Shown one piece after another: positions 26,301 through 38,900 of a stretch of DNA of 64,000 bases; positions within the stretch are counted from its first letter, which is position 1; every line of letters starts with the position of its first letter. The notes beneath the pieces were generated by a model. That model was not told where the DNA came from, did not search any database, and worked only from the letters and a program-made list of their open reading frames with translations. The position numbers and the translations under genes are program-made. The DNA is from Certhia americana (taxonomy: Eukaryota; Chordata; Aves; Passeriformes; Certhiidae). The stretch lies in assembly GCA_018697195.1 (NCBI GenBank), contig CM031878.1:6540022-6604021 (forward strand). The letters are read 5' to 3'.

Positions 26301-29300
26301 AAATAATTTTATTATTGCATTAAGCCCTGAATTGCCAAGTATAGTGATCTCCAATAATCCATTAACTTTGTCTGACATAAGAACTTTTTCTCCAGAAAGA
26401 GAGTTAGGCTCTTCATTAAGGTTTTTCCACACCAGCTGTGGCTTTTCTGTTGTTCCAGCATCCTGAGCAAGCCCCTTAGAACTCATTGCATTTATGCACT
26501 GAGAACTTTTAAGCATTCTGAGATGAGCAACAAATGGGATCATAAAATTGTTTGTGTTGGAAGAGACATGTAAGACCCTCTAGTTCCAACCCCCTTCCAT
26601 GGAGCGGGACATTTTCCACTAGATCAGGTGGCTCAGAGCTCCATCCTCCCTGGCCTTGAACACTGCCAGGAACGGGGCATCCACAGCTTCTCTGGGTAAC
26701 CTGTTCCAGAGCCTCACCACCTTCATAGTAAAGGACTTCTTCCTTATGATCCTGTCTTTGGTTTCTTGAAAATATACCTAAGTGTACAACAAAACAATCA
26801 TAGACACAAACACACAGCCTTCTATGGAGTGCCCAAATTAACTATAATCAGGCAAAAACATATCCAAAAAAAGCTACGAGGGCTGAGGCAGACAGATCTT
26901 GTTTTGTGAGTTTTTTATTGAGGGCTCTGTGACAGGTAAGTTACACGTAAATTTAACAAAAACTCACTTGCTAAATTCTAAAGGCAGAAATTTCATATGT
27001 GAGGGGGAACAAACAAGTCAAACTACCCTTTTTTTTGAGGGTCTTTTGTCTCGGAAGCAAGTGAAGTTTGCAGCATTGGAAGTAACAAAAAAGACCCTCG
27101 TTGCTGGAAACAAAGTGAGCTTGGCCTTGAATGTCTGGGTCAGTAGAGGAAGCCACAGCACACGTTTCCCAGGCACATTTTTGAGCTAAGCTGGTATTTG
27201 AGAGTGGTCCCTGCTTTTTCACAGATACCCTGGTCTTTTCCTCTTGGTCTCTGAGTCATGTGAGGAAAAGTTGATTTCAAGGTGAACTATGGGCTATTCT
27301 CTCCTTTAGCCCAGTGGTGTAGTTAAAGTTGTGTGCCTCCTGGTCTGCCTTATGCCTTGGTAGGTGTTTTTCAGCGCATACAGGCAGAATCCCTACTCAT
27401 GCACAACACATCCAAGACCCCAGGAAATGCAGCTGGTATTTTTGAAAGAATTGGCCAGTTTTACAGTGCAAACTGCTGGCTCTGGTGATGTCAGTGGGAA
27501 TTTTGCCACCTACTGCAGCAAAGCCAAAATTTTACCCATTTTATTATAATGTGGATCTCAAATCCCACAGCAGAAGTGCTCTGGGGCACATTCAGATGAA
27601 GGAATGAATTTTTTCTCTGTTATTCTGGACCATGGTCTGCTCCTGGGCGGAATTTTCTCAATTTTAACAGACACCTAAGGGGTTTAGTGTTTGTTTAACA
27701 CTTTCAGACTGTTTCATATCTAGCTTATTATGCCAATAACTCTGTATTGTGTGGAAATGGACGGCAGCAAGGATTGGAAAAATGATAGTTGCTCAGTGAG
27801 AAGACTAAGAAAGAGGCAGACGGGAGGTTGGGGGGAAGCTGAAAAGCTTGGCATGAAATAGGGGAGTCTGATTATGGGCCACTGAGGTTTAAAAGTAATT
27901 TGGCTAAGCAGATGACCGGGTGCCTAATTAGTTAATTATCCCACCATACCACTATCCCCCCCATTTGGAAGAAACCCTGTTACCATCCTCATGACCTTTA
28001 GGAAATGCACAAGATGCAAAGGATCAGCTGTTCCTTCATGACAGTCCTTTTAGCAAATTAGTGGGGAAAATTGTGCTTAGCAAATATTCATTAGGGCTTC
28101 ATTTTCCATTAATCCAAAAGGAAATGTGGAGAGCCTGTGACTTCAATCATGCTGAGGCCCAGGAATTTTAATGAGCTTTAAATGGGCATCTGCCAGAATC
28201 CTGACTTAGCCGTACTTCTCTTGCCAGCCGGGGGGATGAGTAATGGGTAATAAAAGGTGGGAGCATCTAGGCGAACTCCTCTCCCTAACAGGAAAGGCAA
28301 AGTTGTAATTTGCTGTGTTATGACACTGTAATTATGCCCTGATGAAGAAAATGAGAGTATTAAAAAACCCTTTCCTTCCCCACACTGTGCCCCAGACGTT
28401 AAAAGGGGAAAGTTGACTGAGTCAGGTCACAGGGTTGCAAGCACATGGGTTAGGGGGAAGGAGGAAACCCTCCTTCTCTCTGATCTCTAACCCTTTTGGC
28501 AAAGGGCACACAATGTATCCCCTTCATCTCCAACCCTCTGAATCAAGCAGAGCTGTAGTTACCTGTCGAGGTCAGTGTAGAGCTGGGCAGCAGCTGGAAG
28601 TACCTTTAGAAATGAAATGATGAAAAAAACAATCCCTGTCTCATCAAGCTATATAGTTTTCTGCTATTGAACGCTGCAAAGGTTTTGAATGTTTAATTTT
28701 TTTAACAAAACCACTTGGACACACCTTTTTGACTGTTGCTCACAGACAGCATGCATAAAAATAAAATCAGGTTGAAAAGTTATATTCTAGGCTATTCAAC
28801 AAGAGGCAGTCTCGCCCCTCTTGTGTCCTAAAACACAATTTCAACAAAATATTTTGTAGGGTCTCTGCCTTAATTTCATATTCCAGCTAAAGACACCTCT
28901 TTGGATGCTTTCCAAAACACCATCTGAAATCGGTAAGAGTATATGTTACAGAATTGAGGTAAAAAAGCCAATCCTTCTTGTCTAGTAATTTGGATTTCAA
29001 TCCACCTAAAATCTGTCCTGCAGAATGCTCTAGAATGAAGCACATGGCCTAACTGTCCAGATCTGGGGGAGTCTTTAGGCTGAGTCGAGCTGGGGGGATA
29101 AATGTAAAATTCTATATAACAAAATGAGCCTGTGGGTTTGTGGAGAGCTTTCTGCTTTTTATCATAATTTGCGTGATGTTATTGTCATCACACAGATTCA
29201 GGAAGAATAATGAAACTTCTGCATGTGGACACTGGGAAGAGGCAAGGGATAGTGTGGGTCATCCAAAACCCTACAGATTAAATAAGATTATGAGGAACAA

Positions 29301-32300
29301 ATAAAATCTATGAAGCATATTCTTTCATTCTCTGTGCTCTTATTCCTCCATTCTGTTCTTTCCATGGCCACATGCTGGTGCATTCCTCTCTCCCTAGATT
29401 TTATCCTGGTGTTCTGGGAAAGCTATTGAAGTTGTCATAGCCTCTAGGTGACTTTTTTGAGTTCCTGGTCTTCTACTTTGTCCATTCCCCTGAGATTCTA
29501 CAGGTTGCTGCCTAACGTGACCACTCACCAGTCAGAGACAGAAGATGCCAAAGTAAATCTCCACCACGTGCTTTCTCGTATCCTATTTCTCTTCATTCAT
29601 GGGTCTTCTTTTTCTCTTGATAGGACCAGAGGGCTGTAACCTGTTTATCTACCATCTGCCCCAGGAGTTTGGGGATGCTGAGCTGATGCAGATGTTCCTG
29701 CCTTTCGGTAATGTCATCTCCTCGAAAGTGTTTGTGGATCGGGCGACAAACCAAAGTAAATGCTTTGGTGGGTAAAGATAACAAAACAATTAGATTCATC
29801 CAGGAAAGGGCTTTCTCTGAATACTTTACCTTTCAAACTGCTTTCTTTCTGCTTAAGCTTTATGATTTCTCTCAATTTACTCCTGTCAATACTTTCCCCC
29901 TTCCTTCTTTCTCTCCTGATTGTCTCATGCTCAGAGTTGTGTGTGCTGCTTAGAGGTCAAGGTTTTGCATCTCACCAGCAGCAAGATGCTGCAGACACTG
30001 GGGGGGGTCAGAAAATACCCCCCTTGTAAAGGGAGGTAGGGAGGGTGCAGAAAAGACTAAAGCACGTGGAGCAAAATGGAGGGGGCTGGGCACAGGTGAA
30101 ATTTTGAGATCAGCAGAGGGATCATGTTGCAGAAGGGGAATTTCTGTACATAAGGAAAAGGAGAAACAGGTCCTGAGGTTTAAGAGAAGACAGAGTTGTG
30201 GGGGCAGCTTTTCTGCAGCTGTGATGCATTAGACTGCAAGGGGATATAGGCTGAGCATCTGCCTGGTCTTCTGGGGGGACGTTGGCTGCTTGGTAGATCA
30301 CATTCAGACATGTTCTGACCTACTGGACCTGATGCAGCACCCCAGCAGATACAGATGGGCCAAGGTAACCCTGTGCCTCAGCTGAAAGGCCATGCTAAGA
30401 TGCTGGGTTTGAACGCTGCACCTGGCTCACACAGCTCTGGCCTCACTGCTGACTCCACCCTGCCGGCTGGAGTGGAGAAAGAGCATGGCCTGGAGCTGCC
30501 TGTGAGCCCCAGACAGGGACACCCTGAGCTGCACCCACAATGGGAGGGCTCAGTCAACCAACAGCCGTGGGGTGATGTATGTATTGGCTCTCACTGGGAT
30601 ACCACCTTTTGCAAATTTGGGGTTGTTAAGGGTCCCTTTTGTCAGTGTGGCAGCATGGGGATCCTGCCACATTTGATCTTATCACACCTGGTGGACAGAG
30701 GAACTCTCACAGCCATGTACCTGTCACTGGGATCTGTAATTTTGGATTCTCTGCCATCCTGCACCTCTTGCAGACCACCCCCCCACCTCCCCCCTCCGGG
30801 AAGTGCAACAGAACAAACAATTGCTTTTCTTTTCCTGTTACTTGCAGCTAATCTGGACTCTGTCTCTCAGACAAACCTCCAGAGTTAAGACTCATTGGAG
30901 TTTTCATTTGATTTTAAAACCACTCTCAATCAATCTCCACACTATGCTTTCTTTCCATGCTGCCTTCCCCTCCCCTCTCCTGAACAGCTCACCTCCCAAA
31001 TCTCTTACCTCATCCCTTGCTACCCATGGTGCATGTCAGAGAGTACTTCAAAAGTTTTGTGCCCTTTCTCTATGCACAGTTTCTCCTACCCATCCACAGA
31101 GGGTCTGAACAGGCTATTTTCCCTTTTGTTTGACCCCTGATGAGAGGGACACAGCCCTCCCAGTCTCCAGGAGTCACTGGGTTGCTGCGCTCTCAAGCAC
31201 TGGAGGAATGAAGGACAAAGAGTCTGGCTTGCAGAGGCAGTCAGCAAATTCAAATTAGAACTCAAAACTATGAATTAGCCTCAATGCATCCAGAGTCCAG
31301 GTGCTTTTTACATACAAATTATATATATATATCATAACAAGTTGAGCAGACCAGCACAGCTCTAGGTGACACTGAAACTGATACTCCAAGGAGATCCACA
31401 GATTAAAAATGGACCTTTAGGAGTGAAGCTGTCATCAGTGTTTAGAGGAATTCTGGGCTTGGTTCTCCACATATTGAGAAGGGGATGCCTTCTGGACAGC
31501 TAAGATCCTTACCCCCACCCTGTTCAAAGGCTCATGGCTGCAAGGCCCATGAGGACACAACACACAACCCATTTGTGGGCAGGGATTTGGGGCTGCTTCT
31601 GAGGTACTGCAAGTTAGAGGCTGAGAGTTAAGCAGCATCTGAAGGGTCTTAGCAGAATTTTTTCTTGAGTTTTGCTGGGAGAAACTAAGCATCAGCTTGT
31701 TGGCTGAAGTGAACTCCAAAACTATGGGATATTGGAGGCAGAAATAGGAAGGTGCCCTTTGGAAGTGTTCATTCAGGCAGACAGACAAGCAAAAGGAGGA
31801 ATTAGAGGTGGATCTTAGTCACCTTATATCAGCTTCTGAGACACAAATACCCAGGCCCAGTCATTTTGGGGTCCCAGGTGTCAAGTGCCAGTTGTCTCTG
31901 GATTTCACCTAGTTTTCCATAGAGCTGAGTGTGAGCTCAGTGCCAGATGTTGTGACTGCTGGTCTCAGACAAGTATGTTGACTATGCTTCCACATCCACC
32001 ACACCCTGAGGACAGAAATAACAGAAGCACAGGTAGCTAACTATCGCAGGTAGGTTACGTTGCTTTTCAAAACTTCCCACTTTCCTGACCTTCAGATTTA
32101 AAGCAATGCAAAAATGTAGGCAGTATTAAAGGAACACAGGCCTTTCATTTGTTTTGCTCAGTCTACTGAAGCTGGCATTTTTGTTAAGGAAATAAATTTA
32201 AATAAAATAGTAAATTACTTTTTTCCTAAAGGAAAAGAAGGTATTTTATTAACTTTGAAAGTAAGAAAATTTCTTCTTTGCCACTTAAACATTTCCCAAA

Positions 32301-35300
32301 ACTCAACATGTAAGAACACAGCATTTGCATTCTATTTCACTTTTTTTTTTTAGTGCAGCTAGAGCTCTCCAACTGCTAGCCTGGGGGGACAATTCTGTCT
32401 GGCCCCAGAAAGATATTCCACTATTATATGACCTTTTAAAATATATCTGCTAAGCAGATCCCAAATAAATTGCTGTAACAGAGTTTAGCCCCAGGTTGTC
32501 GAGAAATTGTCAAGAAGTCCTCCTTTAGAAAAACTTTAAAAATTCTATGGAGAAAAATGTCACCATGTTTTTTTCCACAGGAATAGCAAAAACTTTATTT
32601 GACACCTTTGTCTCACTGCAGAACAACCTGTAAATAGCTGGCACAAACTGAGCAAGTCAGTAGAGCAGCATGTCAAAATAGAATTGTGGAGGCCCACAAG
32701 GATGATCAAGAGGCTGGGTCACCTTTCCTATGAAGATGAGCTGAGAGAATTGGGGTTGTTCAGCCTGGAGAAAGCTCCAGGTAAACCAGGTAGCAACTTC
32801 CAGTATTTAAAGTGACTGCAAGAGAGCTGAGATAGACTTTTTACAAAACTGTGTACAGCTAGGACAAGGGGGGATAGTTTTAAAGTGAAAGAAGGGAGAT
32901 ACAGCTTAGCTGTATTAAGAGCAAGTTCTTGACTGTGAGAGTGGTAAGGCCCTGAAACAGACTGGCCAGAGAAACTGTGTATGTCCCATTCCTGGATGTT
33001 GGATGCCAGCTTGGATGAAGCTGGGACCAACCTGACCTAGTGGAAGGTGTCCCTGCACAGGGCAAGGTTGGTTGGAACTTGATGAACTCAAAGGTGCCTT
33101 CCAACCCAAACCATTCTATGTTGTTTTGGGTTTTTTTCCTTATTAATTGGTTCTGACTTCTTGCCTGCATTTTGAACACAAATTTATCTCTTTTTGCCAC
33201 TACTGGCAGGATAGTGTTGGGGCAGCTACAGGAGTGTTAGGAAGAAAATGAAATCAGAAACAAACCTTTCTCCTGGTCTCTGGAGTCCATGAGTCTGCAG
33301 AGAACCACCAGCACCTGCACATGCTAAAGAAACCAGAGTGTGGTCAGCAAGACATTGACATTCCCAGTTTAGAGGCCACTGCCTCCTGGATGACAAGGAG
33401 CAGTGAGGAATGCCAGACACAGTCAACACCAATGCCAGATATAAAATGTGAAAGTGTTCAGAATATGTCTGCTGTTTTCCCTAGCAGGACTGCCTGCCCT
33501 AGCATATAAGACTGCTTAAGAAACAACCCTGAATTCTCACTGAAAGAAGTAATTTACTCTGAGAGAATTCCTTGCCTATGACTTTTCTTCTGCCACACAC
33601 ATCCAGGCTAGACCCAAATCCTTCATTTTCTCTTGCAATTTTTCAAGCCTCTGTCTTTTATTTCCTCTTGTCCCTATCCTGATACAGTTATAACACAGCC
33701 AAATGCAAACCATCCTTGTCCTCCCCATTCACCAGCAACCTGTGTATCCCCATGACCTGAGCCTCCATCACCAACCATATCTGCATCCCCTTGGGTTTCT
33801 CCTCAGGCACTATCCTGTCCTCATTCTTACTCAGACTTAGTGATTTCACCTTCACAGCTCTTCACCATTCTGTCCTTCTCTCTCCTCTCTCACCAGTTCT
33901 TCACTCAATGCCCAGCTCACCCCTGTAGCCTCTGCCCACACACTCCTTTTGCAGCCAGCATGTTTCTCCAACTGGGCCATGCTGTCAATTCCCAGTGAAA
34001 TGGCAGGGCCCCAGCAGGACTCATCTCACTCAGAGAAAAATTACACTTAGTTGGACACTCCTTGAAGATTGTGACTCCCATTCTCAGAATGGGCTGATCT
34101 AGAAAGGTTTGATTGGAGGTAAAATGTGCTGCAACCTGAATGTCAACATCTGCAGGAACCCAGAGTTTGTGTCTGCACAAGGCAGAACCCAGAATTTTCA
34201 CTGGGTATCTCACATTCCCACTACATGTGTGTGAGCTGTTCTGTGTGTAGGTGTGCTAAATGTCAGAGGACATGGATTGCATCTTCGTGCTGGTCTCAGT
34301 GGTTCTGGTGATAATTCTCCTCTCAGTTATGTGGATAGTTTAAATGTGAACAGTTTGTGTACAGGACTAAAAGAGGGTTCCAGTAAAACACTCCAGTAAC
34401 ACAACGCTATTAAGGCTGCTAAGGCAAGTAGGCAAAGTGAGAAGGGCAACATTTCACCCTGCCCACTCATGGCTAACTCTACCTCTGTCATAGGGTGACG
34501 CTGCAACACGGCCCAGGAGCACTCACTGCTGTCTCACAAGACACATTTAAAGAAAGCACTTGAAGATATTAAGTTAGCAAAATACAGAGAGAGACATATT
34601 CTAGAAAAATGTTTTAACAGAGAAGAGAGCGAGCAAGAATGGTCTGGGCAGTATTAATTAGGAAGACATGTCAGAAATTAGAAAAATGAGAACATGGATG
34701 GAGATGCAGAGGACAAATGGTTATCCCAAAGTATCAAATAAGAAGCAGGAATTAAAGCTGGAGGAACTGCTTTACTGGGACACTTGGTTTTGTACCTCTT
34801 TCTGAGTGCAATAAGCACCTGGATCTCCCAACTTTTTGCACACCATTGAGCAGCAGACACCATCAAGCCAATTCTGCTCCATGTCCCTGCCTTGTCCCTG
34901 CGTGTATCCCTGACATGTGCCTGTTCTTCATTGGTGTAGAAGCTTCAGTTTGTCCCCATGGAATAGCGACTCCAGAGGGCTACGCACAACCTGCCTAATT
35001 CCCACAGAGTCACTGTGGTTTCCCTCCACTCAGTTTGACACTCTGGCACCCCAGGTGTAAGCAATCACAAGTGCCATATGCTTTTCTCCTTTTCTGCACA
35101 TTCCAGATGTACTTTCACATTGTCAAAAAGCCCCACCTTTTTTGAAATGTCCCACATTGAAGAAAACAAGGAGCATTCTAGCTTACAAACTGCAAGGGCT
35201 TCTTAGGACCATAGGTTTCTATGTCCTAAAGGAAATATCATTAGACTCCCAGTACAACATGAACATTGAGTTTCATTCCAGATTCCTGCAGGGAGTGCAT

Positions 35301-35922
35301 TTGAAAGTTGTTATTGGGCCACCTCATTTGGAAAAACATCCGGTCTTCTCTGAAGATGCCAAAATAAAGAAAATAACATCACTTGATGAGGGTCATAATA
35401 ATAAATTAAGTTTTCTGTTAAATAATTCTATTCCCTAATAAACTCCTCCTAGATTATGAAAGGAAACTGGGGAGACAAAGAGACATTAAACGTGAGAAAA
35501 GCAGTGAGGAATGAGAACTTAACACAGGAGGAGGTGAAGCTTGGGAGAAGGGCTGAGGGATGGGAAGAGCTTGTATCCTGTTATTAAAAAGATGCTGTGG
35601 CAGTTAAATGCTGCAGTGTGGTGGCAAAAAAGGTGGAGTGGGAGATGCAAGACAGCAGGCAGGTCGTGATGATCTACAGAGTTTCAATCTGGAAGCTGAA
35701 ATAGAAAGAAGAAAGATGTGCCAAGAGAATAGGACACTGGCAAAGCTGTACAGGGCCCTGGGACCAGGGGCATTGCATATTAGGTCTAAAGTGCATTGGC
35801 AGCACTCCACAAGACATAGGAGTGGAACAAGGGACCCTGAGGTACATTAGGAAAATATTGTTCAGCACCTGCTGACAATGTACCTCCAATATGCCCTGCC
35901 AAATATGGCAGTTTCTCATTTA

Positions 35923-35968
<46 letters not shown>

Positions 35969-38900
35969 NNNNNNNNNNNNNNNNNNNNNNNNNNNNNNNN
36001 NNNNNNNNNNNNNNNNNNNNNNNNNNNNNNNNNNNNNNNNNNNNNNNNNNNNNNNNNNNNNNNNNNNNAAAGTGAATAAAAGACAGCATCTCTCCTTGGA
36101 TTCATCCAGGGCAATGAGCATGTGCAAAAGTAAGGTGTTGTAAAGGAAACAAATTCCTGTTGCATGTTCATAACCGATATGGGTGATCACGGGTCAGCCT
36201 AGGCATTAGGCTTGTATTCCCTTTCTTGGAGCAGTACACTGACTCCTTTGCACAGATCTTTAGGATTCATGGATGAGGAGAGCTATTTATCAGATCAAAG
36301 GTTTTGGGGGTTTCTTTTCTGATTTTTCTTTTGGTAAACAGTAAATTCTCACCAAATGGATGCATTATTAGAAAGGACTTGAAGGATGTAGCTCTGTTGC
36401 TGTTATTGGTATTATGATTGTTTTATTTTTTTTTAATTTTTTTTTTACCATTAACCTGATTTCACATTTCCTAGGGAAAGTCTCTTCCTCATCCTTTCTC
36501 CCTGTGGGCCTTAGAATTGGGCTCCATACTTTTTTTTTTTATATGACCTAGTGACAATACATTTTGTTTAGGGCCCTGGAAAATCTGTTTGTCATTCCCA
36601 TATGGCTACAGCCTACAGATCAAAATTCAAAGAGCAGTGGAAGAAGCCAGTGGTTTGAGTGCCAGAGTTGAGACAAAACAGAACTGATTTTCCAGGCACA
36701 TTAAGCATGTCTGACCACTGGTATTTTTCAGTTCAGATCATCACTTCTTTTTTGTGGTCCTCTCCACTCTGAAGGACCTGGCACAGACAGAGAGCCAAGG
36801 AGGGACTTGTAGAGTGTGTCCAGGTCAGCTGGAAACTAATCCAAGGGGAGCAGGACACTCCCAGAGGTATGATTTGTGCTCTCAGAGAGAAGGAGAAAGA
36901 GATATAGAAGTGTAATATTTGCTAGCATATTCCAAAGCAGCCAGGCTGAGATTTCAGGTCTGCAGAGTGAGGATGGAACTCTTCCAGTTGATAAGGAAAG
37001 TTGTGTGAGTAAGAAAGAGAAGAAGCTGTTCATCAAACTCACTGTACAGCACCTCCAGCCATTGCATTTGGTTGGGGAGGCTTTAGGGGGAGGAGGAGGA
37101 GTGGGAGAAGTATTAGGGCTGTGAGCCACTATTCATTTACAAACTATAATTAATTTGATGTTTAGATTAATTTCTGATGCACTCTCAAAGGTGCACTGAA
37201 AGCATTTTTCCTTTATTATAATGTTGATTGCTTATTGGGGAGATAAATCTAACTGTCAGTTATGCACTGACTTACCAAAACTTTCAGACCAAGCAAGCAT
37301 GTATGCATAAGGAACAGCTGTTTGCAGCCCTCCAGTTAAAGGGACAGCTCTGTCTTTTCCCAATAACTCACATTAAAGAAAATCTATACATTCTATGCAG
37401 GGACTTCTGCTTTCTTTTGTAGCTCAACAATTTATTAGACAAGAATATCTTAGCAAAATCTATCATCTATTTCTCTGGGTGTCCATGTGTCTATCATTAT
37501 TCTATCCATCTCTCCCCACAAGTGATAAAGTCTGCCCAGAATTTCTTTTTAAGATTTGGGTATGTGTGTGCATATCTACTCATATGCACATTCACACCAT
37601 CATTTCAAATGTTCTTACTCCTGGGGTGATTAGATGGAGGAACTCATTTCTGCAGGGTCATTGTGGCTGCCCCTTTACTGATGTTCAAAAGGGAAATGGT
37701 CTCTATGTGACTAACAGAAGTAATCAGAGTTGAATTAACACCAGACGAGGAGTTTTAGTGCTACTTTCATTCCAGTCAGAAGTTTCTCTTCAAAAGTAAG
37801 AATAATGACCCTTCCAGTGGGCAGGCCCATTTCTGAACCCAAAGTGATGGATTTGCAAAATGCAGACAGCACATCATACTCTTGTGGGACTGCTTGCCTG
37901 CTAGAGCATTCTGTCTACCCATGGTATCTGGTTTTGTTCTCCCAAGATCTGTGATGCAAGGAAAATTCAAACTGTAGAATGGAGGAGTCTCTATCAGTTC
38001 ATACATCCATCCACCCCCCCCCCATATGCCTATCTTCAGCTTCTTTATATCCAAGCATTCTGTCTCAGCCACTGCACAGGTCTGTTCTTCAACATCTTGA
38101 AGTCTGTTGCCTAGTTAGTTACTGAGCAACTGTTCAAGATCCTCACATCCTCATGCTTGGCCCCAAGCCTTCCTTTTACATGATATTCAGACTCTGCCAT
38201 GAATATGAATTTATTTTCATTTCCTCATCTATTTTCCCAAGACCCTTCCCAGCAGAGCATTTGAGAGGTTTGCAGAGCTAAGTAATGGCATTTTGCTGGT
38301 GCTCATGGTATCCTCATTTCACCAAGGGGATGATGAGGCAGAGAAATATCCAAAACAATTTATTGATTTTGAGTTCCTAATCTGAGTTGACACAAGCCTG
38401 ATCAAGTCTGTTTACCTGCTCTGTCTAAGAATTAAGAATAATGCAGGGCATGCTATGTTTCTGTCTGCTTCAGATGCAGGTATAGAGGCAGCAGCCTTTT
38501 TGCCAGTGAAATCTCAGGTCATGCACCAAGAGAAGAGGAAAGCCCAGTAAATCTTCATCTTCATTGAGAACTAAAGAGGCTTTAGTTCTCTGCAAAAGAC
38601 CCTCTGCCACAATTTTGCATATGTTTTTAACATTTGTGTGCCGTTATGTCAGTTTAGGTGGGCAATGAAAATTAAGTCACAACGGGACCTTGTTTGGCCA
38701 TGACTCAGCAATGACAAGGGACAGGAACACCCACTCTTGCGAGATAAGAGATTTAATGATATAGATTAAAGCCATGGTGTACCATTGGAACTCAGAACCT
38801 GCTCTATGTTATTAAATATTAAAAAAGCAGCCTAGAGGTCTTACTAAAGGAATTCTGTGATATATGATTTTCATAGCATAACTGGGATGTCATGGCCAAA

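Larger units (their letters stand above)
23424..29623 (+). other. CELF4: CELF4 intron, 6.2 kb
   Basis: A GT-AG intron with a CR1 fragment at 26539-26765, a 28-bp near-perfect palindrome at 25783-25810 and the most convincing candidate conserved non-coding block in the window (27830-28370). No additional exon was recognised. Confidence 0.9.

Noticed and set aside
30355..30888. 177-codon open frame on the + strand
   Set aside because: It lies inside a CELF4 intron and shows no domain, signal peptide or family resemblance. Moderate G+C makes such a length plausible by chance, and no promoter or splice context supports it.
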